Below, piece by piece: positions 55,445 through 64,000 of a stretch of 64,000 nucleotides of DNA. A model generated the notes under the pieces. That model was not told the DNA's origin. It was given only the letters and a program-made list of their open reading frames with translations, and did no database searches. A program made the translations under genes and the position numbers. How positions within the stretch are numbered: position 1 is the first letter of the stretch; every line of letters begins with the position of its first letter. This DNA comes from Methylocystis sp. L43 (GTDB taxonomy: Bacteria > Pseudomonadota > Alphaproteobacteria > Rhizobiales > Beijerinckiaceae), in assembly GCF_015709525.1 (NCBI RefSeq), contig NZ_JADNRA010000033.1, positions 1 to 64,000 on the forward strand. The letters are read 5' to 3'.

Positions 55445-56238
55445 TCGTCTTGCGCTCTGGCGCTTTCGTGCCAGCCGCGCAGCAGAACATAGGACAGGGC
55501 GGCGAGCGCGCCGTAGATGGCTAAGCCGCTCAGCGAGATAAGCGCCAGCGCCGCAAACATGCGTGGAATGTCGAGACGGAATCCCGCTTCGACGATGCGA
55601 TAGGCGAGGCCCGTTCCCTGACCCGACGCGCCTGCGGCGAGCTCCGCGACGATGGCGCCGATGAGCGCCAGTCCGCCGCCGATGCGCAAACCCGCGAGGA
55701 ATTGCGGCAGCGCCGACGGCAGGCGCAGATAGATCAGCTTCTGCCATGGCGAGGCGCGATAAAGGTCAAACAGATCGCGCAAGCCGAAATCGACGGAAGC
55801 GAGTCCGAGCGACGTATTCGAAAGAATCGGAAAGAAGGCGACGAGAAAGGCGCAGACCAGCACCGCATTGCCGGGCTGCAGATAAACGAGCAGCAAAGGC
55901 GCGATGGCGATGATCGGCGTCACCTGCAAGGTGATGGCGAAGGGCAGCAGCGCGCGCTCCAGCCATTTCGACTGGGCGATAAGCAGCGCCAGCGCCACGC
56001 CGCAGACGGTGGCGATGATAAGCGCCTCGATAGTGACGCCGAGCGTCACCAATAGCGACGAGAACAGGAGTTCGCGGTCCTCGATCAGCTTGGCGAGGAT
56101 GACGCTCGGCGCCGGGAGAATATAGGGCGGGATGTTTTTCCACCGCACGAGCGCTTCCCACAGCGCCAAAGCAGCGAGAAGAACGGCGAGCGGCACGCCG
56201 ATGTCGCGCCAGGCGATGGCGCTTGGCTTTTGGATCAC
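55441..56238 (-). CDS. ABC transporter permease (ThiX/SsuC-like)
   Basis: A 265-residue inner-membrane permease with about six helices; the EAA loop toward the ATPase reads LYRASPWQKLIYLRLPSALPQF. The start is a GTG at 56238 in a GTGA overlap with the ATPase stop; the frame to 56289 is unsupported. With the ATPase and binding protein it forms a complete uptake system. Confidence 0.9.
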   Translation of the reverse strand: MIQKPSAIAWRDIGVPLAVLLAALALWEALVRWKNIPPYILPAPSVILAKLIEDRELLFSSLLVTLGVTIEALIIATVCGVALALLIAQSKWLERALLPFAITLQVTPIIAIAPLLLVYLQPGNAVLVCAFLVAFFPILSNTSLGLASVDFGLRDLFDLYRASPWQKLIYLRLPSALPQFLAGLRIGGGLALIGAIVAELAAGASGQGTGLAYRIVEAGFRLDIPRMFAALALISLSGLAIYGALAALSYVLLRGWHESARAQDE

Positions 56239-57029
56239 GGCGTCGCCTCTTCGATTGAGACGCGAAGCGCCTGCGACGCCCGGCGACACACGTCGGCGAA
56301 AGTCCTGCTCGACCGATAGTCGTCGTCGCGTGGGATCGCCGGGTCGATCTCGATTTCGTCGATGAGTCTGCCGGCGCGCCGCGACATCACCACGATGCGC
56401 GTCGAGAGATAGGCGGCTTCGAACACCGAATGGGTGACGAAGACGATCGTCGCGCCGAATCGGCGTTTGAGCGCGAGAAGATCGTCATTGAGTTTGAAGC
56501 GCGTCACCTCGTCGAGCGCGGCGAAAGGTTCGTCCATCATCATCAGCGTCGGCCGCGTCACCAGGGCGCGAGCGATGGCGCAGCGCATCCGCATCCCGCC
56601 GGAGAGTTCTCGCGGCAGCGCGCGCGAAAAGTTGAGAAGACCGACATGCGCGAGCGCCTCTTCGATGCGCGGCGACGCCGCTTGGCGTGGAACGCCCTTA
56701 AGCCGCAGCGGCAGAAAGACATTGTCGAATACGCTCGCCCAAGGCAGCAGCGTCGCATCCTGGAACACGACGCCGATGTTGTTCTTCACTTGAGGCGCGC
56801 TCCAGTCGATCGCGCCTGCCGTCGGGCTCGCGAGCCCTGCGATGAGCCGCAGCACCGTCGACTTGCCGCAGCCCGAAGGCCCGAGCAGCGTCAGGATCTC
56901 GCCGTCGCGCACGTCGAGGTCATAGTCAGCGAGGGCGACGAGCCCGCTTGGAAAAATCTTGCCGACCGCGCGCAATGAAACGAGCGCGGGCGCCGTCACT
57001 TGCACATCTGCGATCTCACGCGCGCTCAT
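56235..57029 (-). CDS. ABC transporter ATP-binding protein
   Basis: A 264-residue ATPase of the nitrate/sulfonate/thiamine-precursor group. Walker A GPSGCGKST, Q-loop FQDATLLPW, signature LSGGMRMRCAIARAL, Walker B LMMMDEPFAALDE and H-loop VTHSVFEA are all intact. It lies between the binding protein and permease genes. Confidence 0.93.
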   Translation of the reverse strand: MSAREIADVQVTAPALVSLRAVGKIFPSGLVALADYDLDVRDGEILTLLGPSGCGKSTVLRLIAGLASPTAGAIDWSAPQVKNNIGVVFQDATLLPWASVFDNVFLPLRLKGVPRQAASPRIEEALAHVGLLNFSRALPRELSGGMRMRCAIARALVTRPTLMMMDEPFAALDEVTRFKLNDDLLALKRRFGATIVFVTHSVFEAAYLSTRIVVMSRRAGRLIDEIEIDPAIPRDDDYRSSRTFADVCRRASQALRVSIEEATP

Positions 57030-57044
57030 GTCGGATCCCTGGCG

Positions 57045-58031
57045 TCATTTTGGCCGCAGCTCCATGCCGACCTTCTTGCCGATAAAACGCAGCGTGTAGC
57101 CGCGCGTGTAATCAATGTTGGCGGGAACGACGCTGGCCTTGGCCATCTTATCGAAAAAGCTCTTCATCCGCGCGTCGGTGATCACGCCGACGCCATAGGT
57201 CCGCGCGTCGCCGGAATCGACGATCCCGCGCTCCTTCATTTTACCGAGGGAATAGGCGATCTGACCGTCGGTCATCTCTGGATTGTCGCGCTTGATCATC
57301 GCGTTCGCCTGAGCGTTGTCGCCGTAGAGATAATTGTACCAACCGATGATCGAAGCGTCGACGAAGCGCTGCACGAGGTCGGGAGTCTTGGCGATGGTGT
57401 CGGCGCGCGTCTCGATCGTCGTCGAATAGCCGTCATAGCCGTAGTCGTGCAAAAGAAAGACGTTGGGCGTGAACCCGCCCGCGCGCTCGATCGCGTAGGG
57501 CTCCGAGGTGAGAATTCCCTCCTGAATCGATTTCTTGTCGGCAAGGAAAGGCGCCGAATTGAAATTATAAGGCTTGGCGTTTTGGTCCTTGAACCCATAG
57601 GCCTGCTTCAGCCATTGCCAGACGGAAGCGCGCATGTCGCTGGCGATGAAGGCCGTCGCCTTCGGCAGATCTTCGAAACGATCGAGGCCCTCGCCGGCAT
57701 GCGACATGAAAATCACCGGATCGACCTGGAACATGCTGGCGACGGTGACGACCGGCACGTTCTGCTGCACCGATTCGAACATCTGGATCGTGTTTGCGCC
57801 CATCGCGAAATCGACGCGTCCGGCGGCGAGCAGCAGCCGCGCGTTGAGCTGCGGACCGCCTTGCAAAAGGGTCACGTCGAGCCCGTAGCGCGCATAAGTG
57901 CCGTCGGCGACGGCCTGATAGAATCCGCCGTGCTCGGCTTGCGCCCGCCAATTGGTGGCGAAGCGCACCTTGTCGAGCGCAAGGGCGGGCGCCGCGATGA
58001 GGAGAGCGATGAGCAAGGCGACAAGGCGCAT
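57045..58031 (-). CDS. ABC transporter substrate-binding protein (NMT1/THI5-like)
   Basis: A 328-residue periplasmic binding protein with a signal peptide ending near PALALD. NWRAQAEHGGFYQAVADGTY matches the NMT1/ThiY group, so a thiamine-pyrimidine precursor is the leading guess; sulfonates or other small organics remain possible. I saw no TPP-riboswitch-like element upstream. The ATG at 58031 has CCGGAG upstream. Confidence 0.87.
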   Translation of the reverse strand: MRLVALLIALLIAAPALALDKVRFATNWRAQAEHGGFYQAVADGTYARYGLDVTLLQGGPQLNARLLLAAGRVDFAMGANTIQMFESVQQNVPVVTVASMFQVDPVIFMSHAGEGLDRFEDLPKATAFIASDMRASVWQWLKQAYGFKDQNAKPYNFNSAPFLADKKSIQEGILTSEPYAIERAGGFTPNVFLLHDYGYDGYSTTIETRADTIAKTPDLVQRFVDASIIGWYNYLYGDNAQANAMIKRDNPEMTDGQIAYSLGKMKERGIVDSGDARTYGVGVITDARMKSFFDKMAKASVVPANIDYTRGYTLRFIGKKVGMELRPK

Positions 58032-58082
58032 GGTGCGGGCTCCGGCTGCGAGGCGCGCATCATACATGAACGCGCGCGGGCT

Positions 58083-59417
58083 CTATATCCCGCTCGACTT
58101 CGACGAGAAATTGAAGCCTTCGACGAGCATCGCCGGCGCTGCCGGCGCGCCGCCTTCGCCGGCCGCGCGCCAGGTCCGACGCGTTGGACCGAGCGCTTTG
58201 ATGTTGCTGAACAGCTCGCCCAATCGCTGATTGAAGCGCATGTTGCGCATGGGCGCGACGATCCGGCCGTTCTCGATAAGGAAATTGCCGTCGCGGGTGA
58301 GGCCGGTCAGCAGCAGGCTCTTCCGATCGACGATATTGGTGTACCAAAACCGCGTCACCAGGACGCCGCGCCGCACCGAGCGAACCATGTCGTCCAGCGA
58401 AACGTCGCCGCCGGACATCACGAAATTCTGCGCGAAGGGGATGGGTTCGGATTCGGTCTTTTGCGCCCAGGCGCGTGAACGATAGAGCGTCGTCACAACG
58501 CCGTTCTTCACAAAGGCGCGGGCGCGATGCGGCACGCCCTCGTAACCGACGGCGGCTTCGGGCGCCAGCGGATCAGCCGGATCGACGCGGATCGTGAGCT
58601 TTTCGTCAAAGAGCTTCTCGCCCAAAAGCGCGCCGCCGCCAGGACGCGCGAAGAAGCTTCTCCCCTCGTCGGCGGCGCGCGCCTCCATTGTTCTGATGAG
58701 CCAAAAAGCGAGCTCGGTCGTCGCGTCGGGCTCAAGAACAACCGTATACGCGCCGGGTTCGAGATCGACGGGAATCGCGTCATGCGCGCCTTTGGCGCAG
58801 GCGACGCGCGCGATCGCCTCCGCATCGAGTCGATCAGCGAAAAATTGATGCGCGCCGGCCCATCCCGACCAAGCGTCGGCGCGGTTGCGCGCCGTGGCGG
58901 AGAGATCAATTTCGCTGCGCCGCTCATAGGCGAAAAGGCCGGCGCTCGTCGCATATGCGTCGAATCGCCTTGCCGTCGTCGCGCAGCCGAAGGTGTCGAC
59001 GCCGATGCGCGCGCCTTCCTCGATGACGCGCGCCGCCGCGTCGGCGAGGGCGTCGAGGCGCAGATTGGCGGTAGTCTCGTCATAACGGTCGGAGAAGCCG
59101 TAATTCTGCGGGCCGAGCGGCGCGACATAATCCGGATCGACGGGCAATAGGCGCGCGATCTCTTCCGAGCGCGCCACGGCGGCGGCCAACGCCGCGTCGT
59201 CGAAACGCGAGATGCTGCAGGAGCCGATGCGCCCGCCAATATGTGACGAGATGCGCAGAGCAGCTTCCGCGGTCGCGAGATTGGTCGTCGCGCCGCCGCG
59301 CGCGAAGCGCAGACTTTGATCCAAGCCGCCTTGGATATGCACGGCGCAGGCGTCGGCCTTGGAGCGTGCGAGAACATTGTCGGCGATCGACTTTGCGTCG
59401 TCTGAAGAAAGAAACAT
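58083..59417 (-). CDS. pmbA: TldD/PmbA-family protein, PmbA (TldE) type
   Basis: A 444-residue partner subunit of the TldD/TldE protease, which degrades unfolded peptides and matures some ribosomally made peptide natural products. No HExxH metal motif is present, as expected for the E subunit. YTNIVDRKSLLLTGLTRDGNFLIENG and NMRFNQ are family signatures. It begins 3 bases after the tldD stop. Confidence 0.88.
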   Translation of the reverse strand: MFLSSDDAKSIADNVLARSKADACAVHIQGGLDQSLRFARGGATTNLATAEAALRISSHIGGRIGSCSISRFDDAALAAAVARSEEIARLLPVDPDYVAPLGPQNYGFSDRYDETTANLRLDALADAAARVIEEGARIGVDTFGCATTARRFDAYATSAGLFAYERRSEIDLSATARNRADAWSGWAGAHQFFADRLDAEAIARVACAKGAHDAIPVDLEPGAYTVVLEPDATTELAFWLIRTMEARAADEGRSFFARPGGGALLGEKLFDEKLTIRVDPADPLAPEAAVGYEGVPHRARAFVKNGVVTTLYRSRAWAQKTESEPIPFAQNFVMSGGDVSLDDMVRSVRRGVLVTRFWYTNIVDRKSLLLTGLTRDGNFLIENGRIVAPMRNMRFNQRLGELFSNIKALGPTRRTWRAAGEGGAPAAPAMLVEGFNFSSKSSGI

Positions 59418-59420
59418 GCG

Positions 59421-60959
59421 CTATGCGTCGTCGCTCGTGTTCAGCAAGCGCACATTGCGAAAGAGCGCCGGGGGGCTGCCATGCGAGACCGGCGCCACCT
59501 GCACCGGCTCGGCCTTGCCGCAAGTGAAGGTGCCGTCGAGATGATAGGCGCTCGCGTCGCATAGCCCTGCGAGAGAGTTCCAAAATTGCGTGGTGCGGCC
59601 CTGATAGGCGCCGTCGCGCAGCAGTTCGCCGAGCTGGCCGTTCCTGATCTCATAGAAGAGCTGTCCGCCGAACTGGAAGTTATCGCGCTGCTGATCGATG
59701 CTCCAGCTGCCTGCGCCCACGACATAAATGCCGTTCTCGACATCGCTGATGAGATCGCTGAAGGAGCATTTCTGAGGATTGGGCTTGAGCGAAATATTCG
59801 GCATGCGCTGAATGGGAAACGTCGTCGGACTGTCCGCATAGGCGCAGCCGTTCGAATGCGACAGGCCGATGAGATGCGCCTGTCCAAGCGCCATCTGGAA
59901 ATTTTTGAACACGCCCTTTTCGACGATGGCGAACTCAGCGGCTTCCGCGGGGGCGCCGTCGTCGTCGAAGCCGATCGTGGCGAGCGCGCCGGGTTGCGCG
60001 CGATCGGCGACGATCGTCATCAATTCGGAGCCGAACTGCAGTTTGTTGAGCATATGGGGTTTGACAAAGCTCGTTCCGGCGAAATTCGCCTCCCAGCCCA
60101 GCACGCGGTCGAGTTCGGTCGAATGGCCGACCGTCTCGTGAATGGTGAGCCACAGATTCGTCGGGTCGATCACGACGTCGTAGTCGCCCGGCGTTACTGG
60201 CTTAGCGCCAAGCTTCGCGCGCGCCTCCTCGCCGGCCCGTGCGGCTTCCTCGATCAGGCCGGCGCCGACGATGTAATCCCAGCCGGCGCCGCGCGCCGGC
60301 GCCAGGCAGTCACGCGTCGCGAAACGGCCGCTGGCGCGGTCGATGGCTGTCGCCTGAAAGTTCGGCGCGACGCGCGTGCGGGTTTGATGAATGCGGCTGC
60401 CAAGGCTATTGGCGAAGAATCGCTCTTCGCAGGTCGCCGAAAGCGACGCGGAACAAAAATCCGCGCCGTGATCACGCGCGCTGGCGATGATCGAAAGCAG
60501 CAGGTCGGCCTTCTCGCCCGCGGACACTTCGAAGGGATCGACGCCCATAGGCATGATCCATTCGGCTTCATGCACGGGCAGCCGCTCAAGCGCGATCGGC
60601 TGGGTTTGTATCCGCTTCACCGCGCGGGCGTTCTCCAGCGCTCGATCGACGCCATCGCGCAGGCTCTGCGGATCGAGCCGCCGCGCGCCATAAAATCCCC
60701 AGCAGCCGTCGAGCAGCACGCGCACGCCGAAGCCCTGCGACGCCCGCTCGTCGAAACTTTCCAAGCGGTCGTCCTTGGCGAAGGCGTATTCGCGCCGCGT
60801 TTCGCCGATTCTGACGTCGGCGTAACTGGCGCCATTTTGCCTCGCGCCCGTCAGCGCGATATCGGCGAGATCGTAGAGCAGCGCGCGGTCCAGCGCGAAG
60901 GCGCTGCGGCCCCTCGCGCATGAGGCTTCGCTCGTCGAAGGCGGGGCGGCGGGCGCCAT
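59421..60959 (-). CDS. tldD: TldD-family metalloprotease subunit
   Basis: A 512-residue zinc protease subunit. The metal-binding motif is HETVGH near residue 274, followed by GHSTELDRVLG; C-terminal AYHLDGTFTCGKAEP carries the conserved Cys region. Length is typical. The ATG at 60959 has TTGGAGCG upstream; 60971 would be a TTG. Forms the active heterodimer with PmbA next to it. Confidence 0.9.
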   Translation of the reverse strand: MAPAAPPSTSEASCARGRSAFALDRALLYDLADIALTGARQNGASYADVRIGETRREYAFAKDDRLESFDERASQGFGVRVLLDGCWGFYGARRLDPQSLRDGVDRALENARAVKRIQTQPIALERLPVHEAEWIMPMGVDPFEVSAGEKADLLLSIIASARDHGADFCSASLSATCEERFFANSLGSRIHQTRTRVAPNFQATAIDRASGRFATRDCLAPARGAGWDYIVGAGLIEEAARAGEEARAKLGAKPVTPGDYDVVIDPTNLWLTIHETVGHSTELDRVLGWEANFAGTSFVKPHMLNKLQFGSELMTIVADRAQPGALATIGFDDDGAPAEAAEFAIVEKGVFKNFQMALGQAHLIGLSHSNGCAYADSPTTFPIQRMPNISLKPNPQKCSFSDLISDVENGIYVVGAGSWSIDQQRDNFQFGGQLFYEIRNGQLGELLRDGAYQGRTTQFWNSLAGLCDASAYHLDGTFTCGKAEPVQVAPVSHGSPPALFRNVRLLNTSDDA

Positions 60960-61019
60960 TGGTCGCTCCAAAATTCCCTCATATGTTGGTCGTTTCGGCG
61001 GTGATTTGCAATCGCCGCG

Positions 61020-61709
61020 TTACGGTTGCGCTTCGCTGTTCCATCCGCATGCGGCGAGCGCCTTGCCCATATGCGCGGGCGGCGCAGCGACAGCTTCCAC
61101 GGGCGGCTTGCCGTCCTGCATCGGCACGCTCACCGCGCGCGCATGAAGATGTAGCGGCGCTGAGTCCTCGCGGCGACCTGAGCCGTAGATGGGATCGCCG
61201 AGAATAGGCCATCCCAACGCCTGGGCATGCACGCGGATCTGATGCGTGCGGCCGGTGTGCGGCGTGAATTCGATAAACGTCAGCGTGTTGTCAGGGCTTC
61301 CGCCAAGCACCCGCCAGGAGGTTCTGGCGGGCAGGCCGAGCGGGTCCGGCCGCATCCACCAGCCCCGCGTCGCGTCGAGCCGTCCGAGCGGGAGGTCGAT
61401 TTCGCCTTCTTCGCTCGCGGGGGCGCCTTCGACCACGGCCCAATAGGTCTTGCCGATGCGGCCGGACTTGAACAACCTGCCGAGCCGCTCGAGAGCCTTA
61501 CGGTGGCGCCCAAGAACGAGGCAGCCGGACGTGTCCTTGTCCAGCCGGTGGGCCAGCGCCGGCGGACGCGGCAGGCCGAAGCGCAGCTGGTCGAAGGCGT
61601 CTTCGAGGCTCGGGCCGCCCTTCGGCCCGCGATGGACGGCGACGCCGGCGGGCTTGTCGATGATCAGCATCAGCCCGTCGCGGTGGAGCAGGCGAGAAAG
61701 GAGGTCCAT
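61020..61709 (-). CDS. RluA-family pseudouridine synthase
   Basis: A 229-residue RNA pseudouridine synthase. The catalytic Asp is in AHRLDKDTSGCLVLG; HTGRTHQIRVHAQALGWPILGDPIYG is the family signature. Without an S4 domain it resembles RluA/TruC-type enzymes acting on rRNA or tRNA. First gene of the minus-strand run to 55004. Confidence 0.92.
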   Translation of the reverse strand: MDLLSRLLHRDGLMLIIDKPAGVAVHRGPKGGPSLEDAFDQLRFGLPRPPALAHRLDKDTSGCLVLGRHRKALERLGRLFKSGRIGKTYWAVVEGAPASEEGEIDLPLGRLDATRGWWMRPDPLGLPARTSWRVLGGSPDNTLTFIEFTPHTGRTHQIRVHAQALGWPILGDPIYGSGRREDSAPLHLHARAVSVPMQDGKPPVEAVAAPPAHMGKALAACGWNSEAQP

Positions 61710-61747
61710 GGCGGGCTTATAGCAGCGATGCGCGCAAGAAGGCGGCG

Positions 61748-62036
61748 CTATTTCGCGGCCCGCGCGGCTTTTCCGAGCGAAACCGCGCCGCCGACGAACT
61801 CTCCGTCGTAGAAACAGCTTAATATCGCGTGCTTGACGGCGCTACAGAGAGTCGGCGGCTTGAGTTCCGTTCGTTGACCGGCGTTATGGAGATGATCTCG
61901 ACGTCGTCGACGTCGGCGAAATACTCAACGAGTTTTCCCGTATATTCGACAGAGGCCGATGCGCCGACGCGCTGGTTTGCGTCGTTGACGCCGTTCATGA
62001 GGACGACCTTGTCGGGGGTGCAAACAAGCCGACATG
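61748..62036 (-). pseudogene. Eroded SGNH-hydrolase-like fragment
   Basis: On the minus strand the segment around 62014-61982 reads PDKVVLMNGVND, resembling block III of SGNH/GDSL hydrolases, followed by a plausible VEYFADVDDVEIISITPVNER stretch. That frame then stops at 61819-61821, while the next frame continues as CFYDGEFVGGAVSLGK and stops at 61748. No N-terminal GDS block or start is seen. I infer a frameshifted remnant; it covers most of the 388-base gap between rluA-type and enoyl-CoA hydratase genes. Confidence 0.4.
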
Positions 62037-62097
62037 GACGCCGAATGGCTGCTATTGAGCGATCCGGCGACGTTGAAACTTTGCTGTACGAGGAACA

Positions 62098-62898
62098 ATG
62101 GCGATCATATCTCCGACCCCGAAGCTGCGCGTCACAATCGAATTCGGCGTCGCGCGCCTCTATATCGAAAATCCCGCCAAGCGGAACGCGTTCGACTTCG
62201 AGATGTGGCGCGCGCTGCCGTCACTGCTGCGGGCCGTCGACGCCGCGGAGGACGCGCGCGTTCTCGTCATCAGCGGGGCGCCGGGTCTGCCGTTCTGTTC
62301 CGGCGCCGACATCAGCGAATTCTCCAACCTGCGCGCGACGAGCGAGGGCGGGCGCATCTATGAGGACGCCAATGTCGAGGCCTTCGACTCGATTTCGAAT
62401 CTCTCCAAGCCGACGATCGCGGCCGTGTCGGGCTTCTGCATGGGCGGCGGATTCGGAATCGCCGCGGCTTGCGATCTGCGCATCGCCGATGGGCAAGCGA
62501 CATTCGCGATTCCGGCGGCGAAGCTCGGCGTCGGCTATCCGCCCTCGGCGATGGCCTATGTCGTCGCCGCGGTCGGCCCGCAACTCGCGTTCGATCTCTT
62601 TTACACGGCGCGCCGCCTGACTGCTGATGAAGCCAAGGAGCGCGGCTTCGTCAGCCGCCTCTTCGCCACCGAGAGTTTTGAAGGCGCCGTGCATGCGCTC
62701 GCCGAAACCATCGCCGCTGGCGCGCCTCTGACACTGCGCGCCGCCAAGGCGGCGATCCGCGCCGCCGCGCGCCTGCCCGGCGCGTCGTCGCATGCGCAGT
62801 GCGAAGCGCTGACGAGCGCCTGTTTCGACAGCGCGGATTACATGGAAGGGCGCGCCGCGTTCCTCGAGAAGCGCGAGCCGAACTTTTCCGGGCGCTGA
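62098..62898 (+). CDS. Enoyl-CoA hydratase/isomerase family protein
   Basis: A 266-residue crotonase-fold protein. The oxyanion hole is formed by CSGADISEF and FCMGGGFGIAAACDLRIA. The usual second catalytic Glu region reads AAKLGVGYPP, so whether it is a hydratase or an isomerase/other crotonase is open. The ATG is preceded by CGAGGAAC. Stands alone. Confidence 0.88.
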   Translation: MAIISPTPKLRVTIEFGVARLYIENPAKRNAFDFEMWRALPSLLRAVDAAEDARVLVISGAPGLPFCSGADISEFSNLRATSEGGRIYEDANVEAFDSISNLSKPTIAAVSGFCMGGGFGIAAACDLRIADGQATFAIPAAKLGVGYPPSAMAYVVAAVGPQLAFDLFYTARRLTADEAKERGFVSRLFATESFEGAVHALAETIAAGAPLTLRAAKAAIRAAARLPGASSHAQCEALTSACFDSADYMEGRAAFLEKREPNFSGR

Positions 62899-62970
62899 CG
62901 TTACTCGCAGCCGTGGCGCGCGCCGTGGCGATGGGGTCGTCGCCAGCGTAAACGCGCGCTTTGCTTAGCC

Positions 62971-63414
62971 AGTGCTTCGAACTGGGGTTAATTTCAGCTC
63001 GCTTTCAGCCGTCATGCCCGGCCTTGCGCCGGGCATCCACGCCGGGACATCGCGAAACGCATCGCGCGGAGGCATTCGGCTCATGTTCTGACATTTGCAT
63101 CATGTCGTCGCGTGGATGGCCGCGACAAGCGCGGCATGACGCGGTGAGATGACGCCTTGTTCACCTGAATTCGGAGCCCTGTTGCTTATGCCAGTGCTTC
63201 GAACTCGGGTTCAGCTTTCTTTCAGCCGTCATGCCCGGCCTTGTGCCGGGCATCCACGCCGGGACATCGCGAAACGCATCGCGTGGAAACGGCATGCTCG
63301 GCTCATGTTCTGACATTTGCATCATGTCGTCGCGTGAATGGCCGCGACAAGCGCGGCCATGACGCGGTGAGAGGACGCCTTGTTAACCTGGATTCAGAGC
63401 CCTGTTGTTTATGC
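62971..63414. repeat. Tandem duplication of a 222-bp palindromic unit
   Basis: Two direct copies, 62971-63192 and 63193-63414, both starting AGTGCTTCGAACT and ending TGTTG(C/T)TTATGC. Each contains CATGCCCGGCCTTG(C/T)GCCGGGCATCCACG and a second hairpin GGCCGCGACAAGCGCGGC. They differ at scattered bases and a small indel. Together they fill most of the 62899-63509 gap; no gene seen there. Confidence 0.85.
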
Positions 63415-63509
63415 AGGTCGGCTTGACGGCGTGGGCATAGCGGTTACTGTTTCAGTGACTATTGGCGATGCCTATCCCCGTGTAGCGGCGAATTACGGGA
63501 AGGATTGTC

Positions 63510-64000
63510 TTGAGGCCTTTCAACAAGCGTTTGCGCAGATCATCGTCTGCCGCTGGAGGCAGGCTGCGCCTCGGCGCGCTTCTGCTCGCCGCGATGCTTT
63601 TCGGCAGGGCTGCTCCGGCCGAAGCGGCAGAGACCTATAGGGGCGATGATCCCGACTCCTACGAGTGCAGTTCGGACTACAAAATCCTCAACCGATTTTC
63701 CGCGCCGCCGGGCGTTTCCGCGGCGCGCTCGACTAAATATTCTGACATAAAGTTCACCCGCGAGAACAACGTCATCTCGGTCAAGGACGCGTCGACTTCG
63801 AAGGACTTGGCGTACATCTCGGTGGGAGAAAATACAAAATATTGCGCTTTCAAAGATGTGCACGTTATTGAAGAGAAAAAATTGTGGCGCAAGGAATGTA
63901 ATACGAAATACCACGGATTTCGCCTGAGAGTCATCGTAGACGAGCAACTACCTGTAAGGCCGTTTGGTTTTCCCGGCAGATTGCCGGCGGAAAAGCAACC
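63510..64000 (+). CDS. Exported protein with TTG start, cut by window edge
   Basis: A frame open to the right edge from a TTG at 63510, 5 bases behind GGGAAGGA. The 163 visible residues start with a basic, hydrophobic signal peptide (RLRLGALLLAAMLFG, cleavage near AEAAE) and continue as a mature region with four cysteines (YECSSDY, KYCAFKD, KECNTKY). The late part is more AT-rich and Lys-rich than neighbouring genes. No family recognised. Confidence 0.6.
   Translation, partial: MRPFNKRLRRSSSAAGGRLRLGALLLAAMLFGRAAPAEAAETYRGDDPDSYECSSDYKILNRFSAPPGVSAARSTKYSDIKFTRENNVISVKDASTSKDLAYISVGENTKYCAFKDVHVIEEKKLWRKECNTKYHGFRLRVIVDEQLPVRPFGFPGRLPAEKQ

Noticed and set aside
58032-58082. TPP riboswitch before the ThiY-like gene
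   Set aside because: The 51-base spacer is too short and lacks the conserved THI-box sequences.
57000-58478. Plus-strand frame opposite the ABC binding protein and pmbA
   Set aside because: Spans two real genes on the other strand and has no protein-like composition.
59586-60923. Plus-strand frame opposite tldD
   Set aside because: Antisense shadow; TldD motifs on the minus strand are clear.
62971-63414. CRISPR array
   Set aside because: Only two long direct copies with no spacer structure; it is a tandem duplication of a palindromic unit.

Overview
The window is GC-rich chromosomal DNA from an alphaproteobacterium, most likely of the order Hyphomicrobiales (Rhizobiales); I lean to a methylotroph/methanotroph-type genome (Methylocystis/Methylosinus-like), but no methane-oxidation gene is present to prove it. 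The placement rests on the stand-alone F0 ATP synthase cluster (I-a-c-b'-b), the aa3 oxidase cluster ctaC-ctaD-ctaB-small membrane protein-ctaG-ctaE-DUF983-SURF1-thrC, the phaA-phaB/phaR polyhydroxybutyrate locus, DUF2778 and IalB proteins, and a bacteriophytochrome HWE kinase.

Layout: 1-344 is the 5' part of an IS110-type transposase cut by the window edge. 617-11209 is mixed housekeeping: metY, three small secreted proteins sharing a Trp-Ala-Pro-Pro-type motif, oligopeptidase B, a polyprenyl diphosphate synthase, a TrmN6-like methyltransferase, a B12-binding radical SAM protein and a DUF2778 protein. 12083-14051 is a visibly AT-richer two-gene cassette (DUF262 protein plus HEPN-domain protein) whose last codon overlaps the start of glyQ; this is the best candidate for an acquired defence or toxin-type system. 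14048-25930 has glyQ (without glyS), ChaC, SMC, an AI-2E transporter, the bacteriophytochrome, a ceramidase-like membrane protein and a CPBP-like protein. 26243-28924 is the F0 operon. 29050-39259 is IalB, the cytochrome oxidase cluster, threonine synthase and an acetyltransferase. 39384-46042 has RNase PH, a degenerate EF-G paralogue, an Fe-S/SCP2 fusion next to a MarR regulator (both preceded by the same 14-bp motif), pirin and an L,D-transpeptidase. 46133-50255 holds a flippase-like protein and the PHB genes. 50324-54856 has YchF, a RoxA-like dihaem cytochrome with an odd CX3CH site and a second L,D-transpeptidase. 55004-61709 is a seven-gene minus-strand run: RluA, TldD, PmbA, a ThiXYZ/SsuABC-like ABC transporter and a GNAT. 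The right end carries an eroded SGNH-hydrolase-like fragment, an enoyl-CoA hydratase, a 222-bp tandem duplication and a secreted protein running off the edge.

Much of the intergenic DNA is repetitive. At least four dispersed palindromic families are present. One (about 87-138 bp, flanked by TA) sits directly at gene ends, and in three cases the flanking TA plus the first G of the repeat forms the neighbour's stop codon. No tRNA, rRNA, CRISPR array or prophage was seen.
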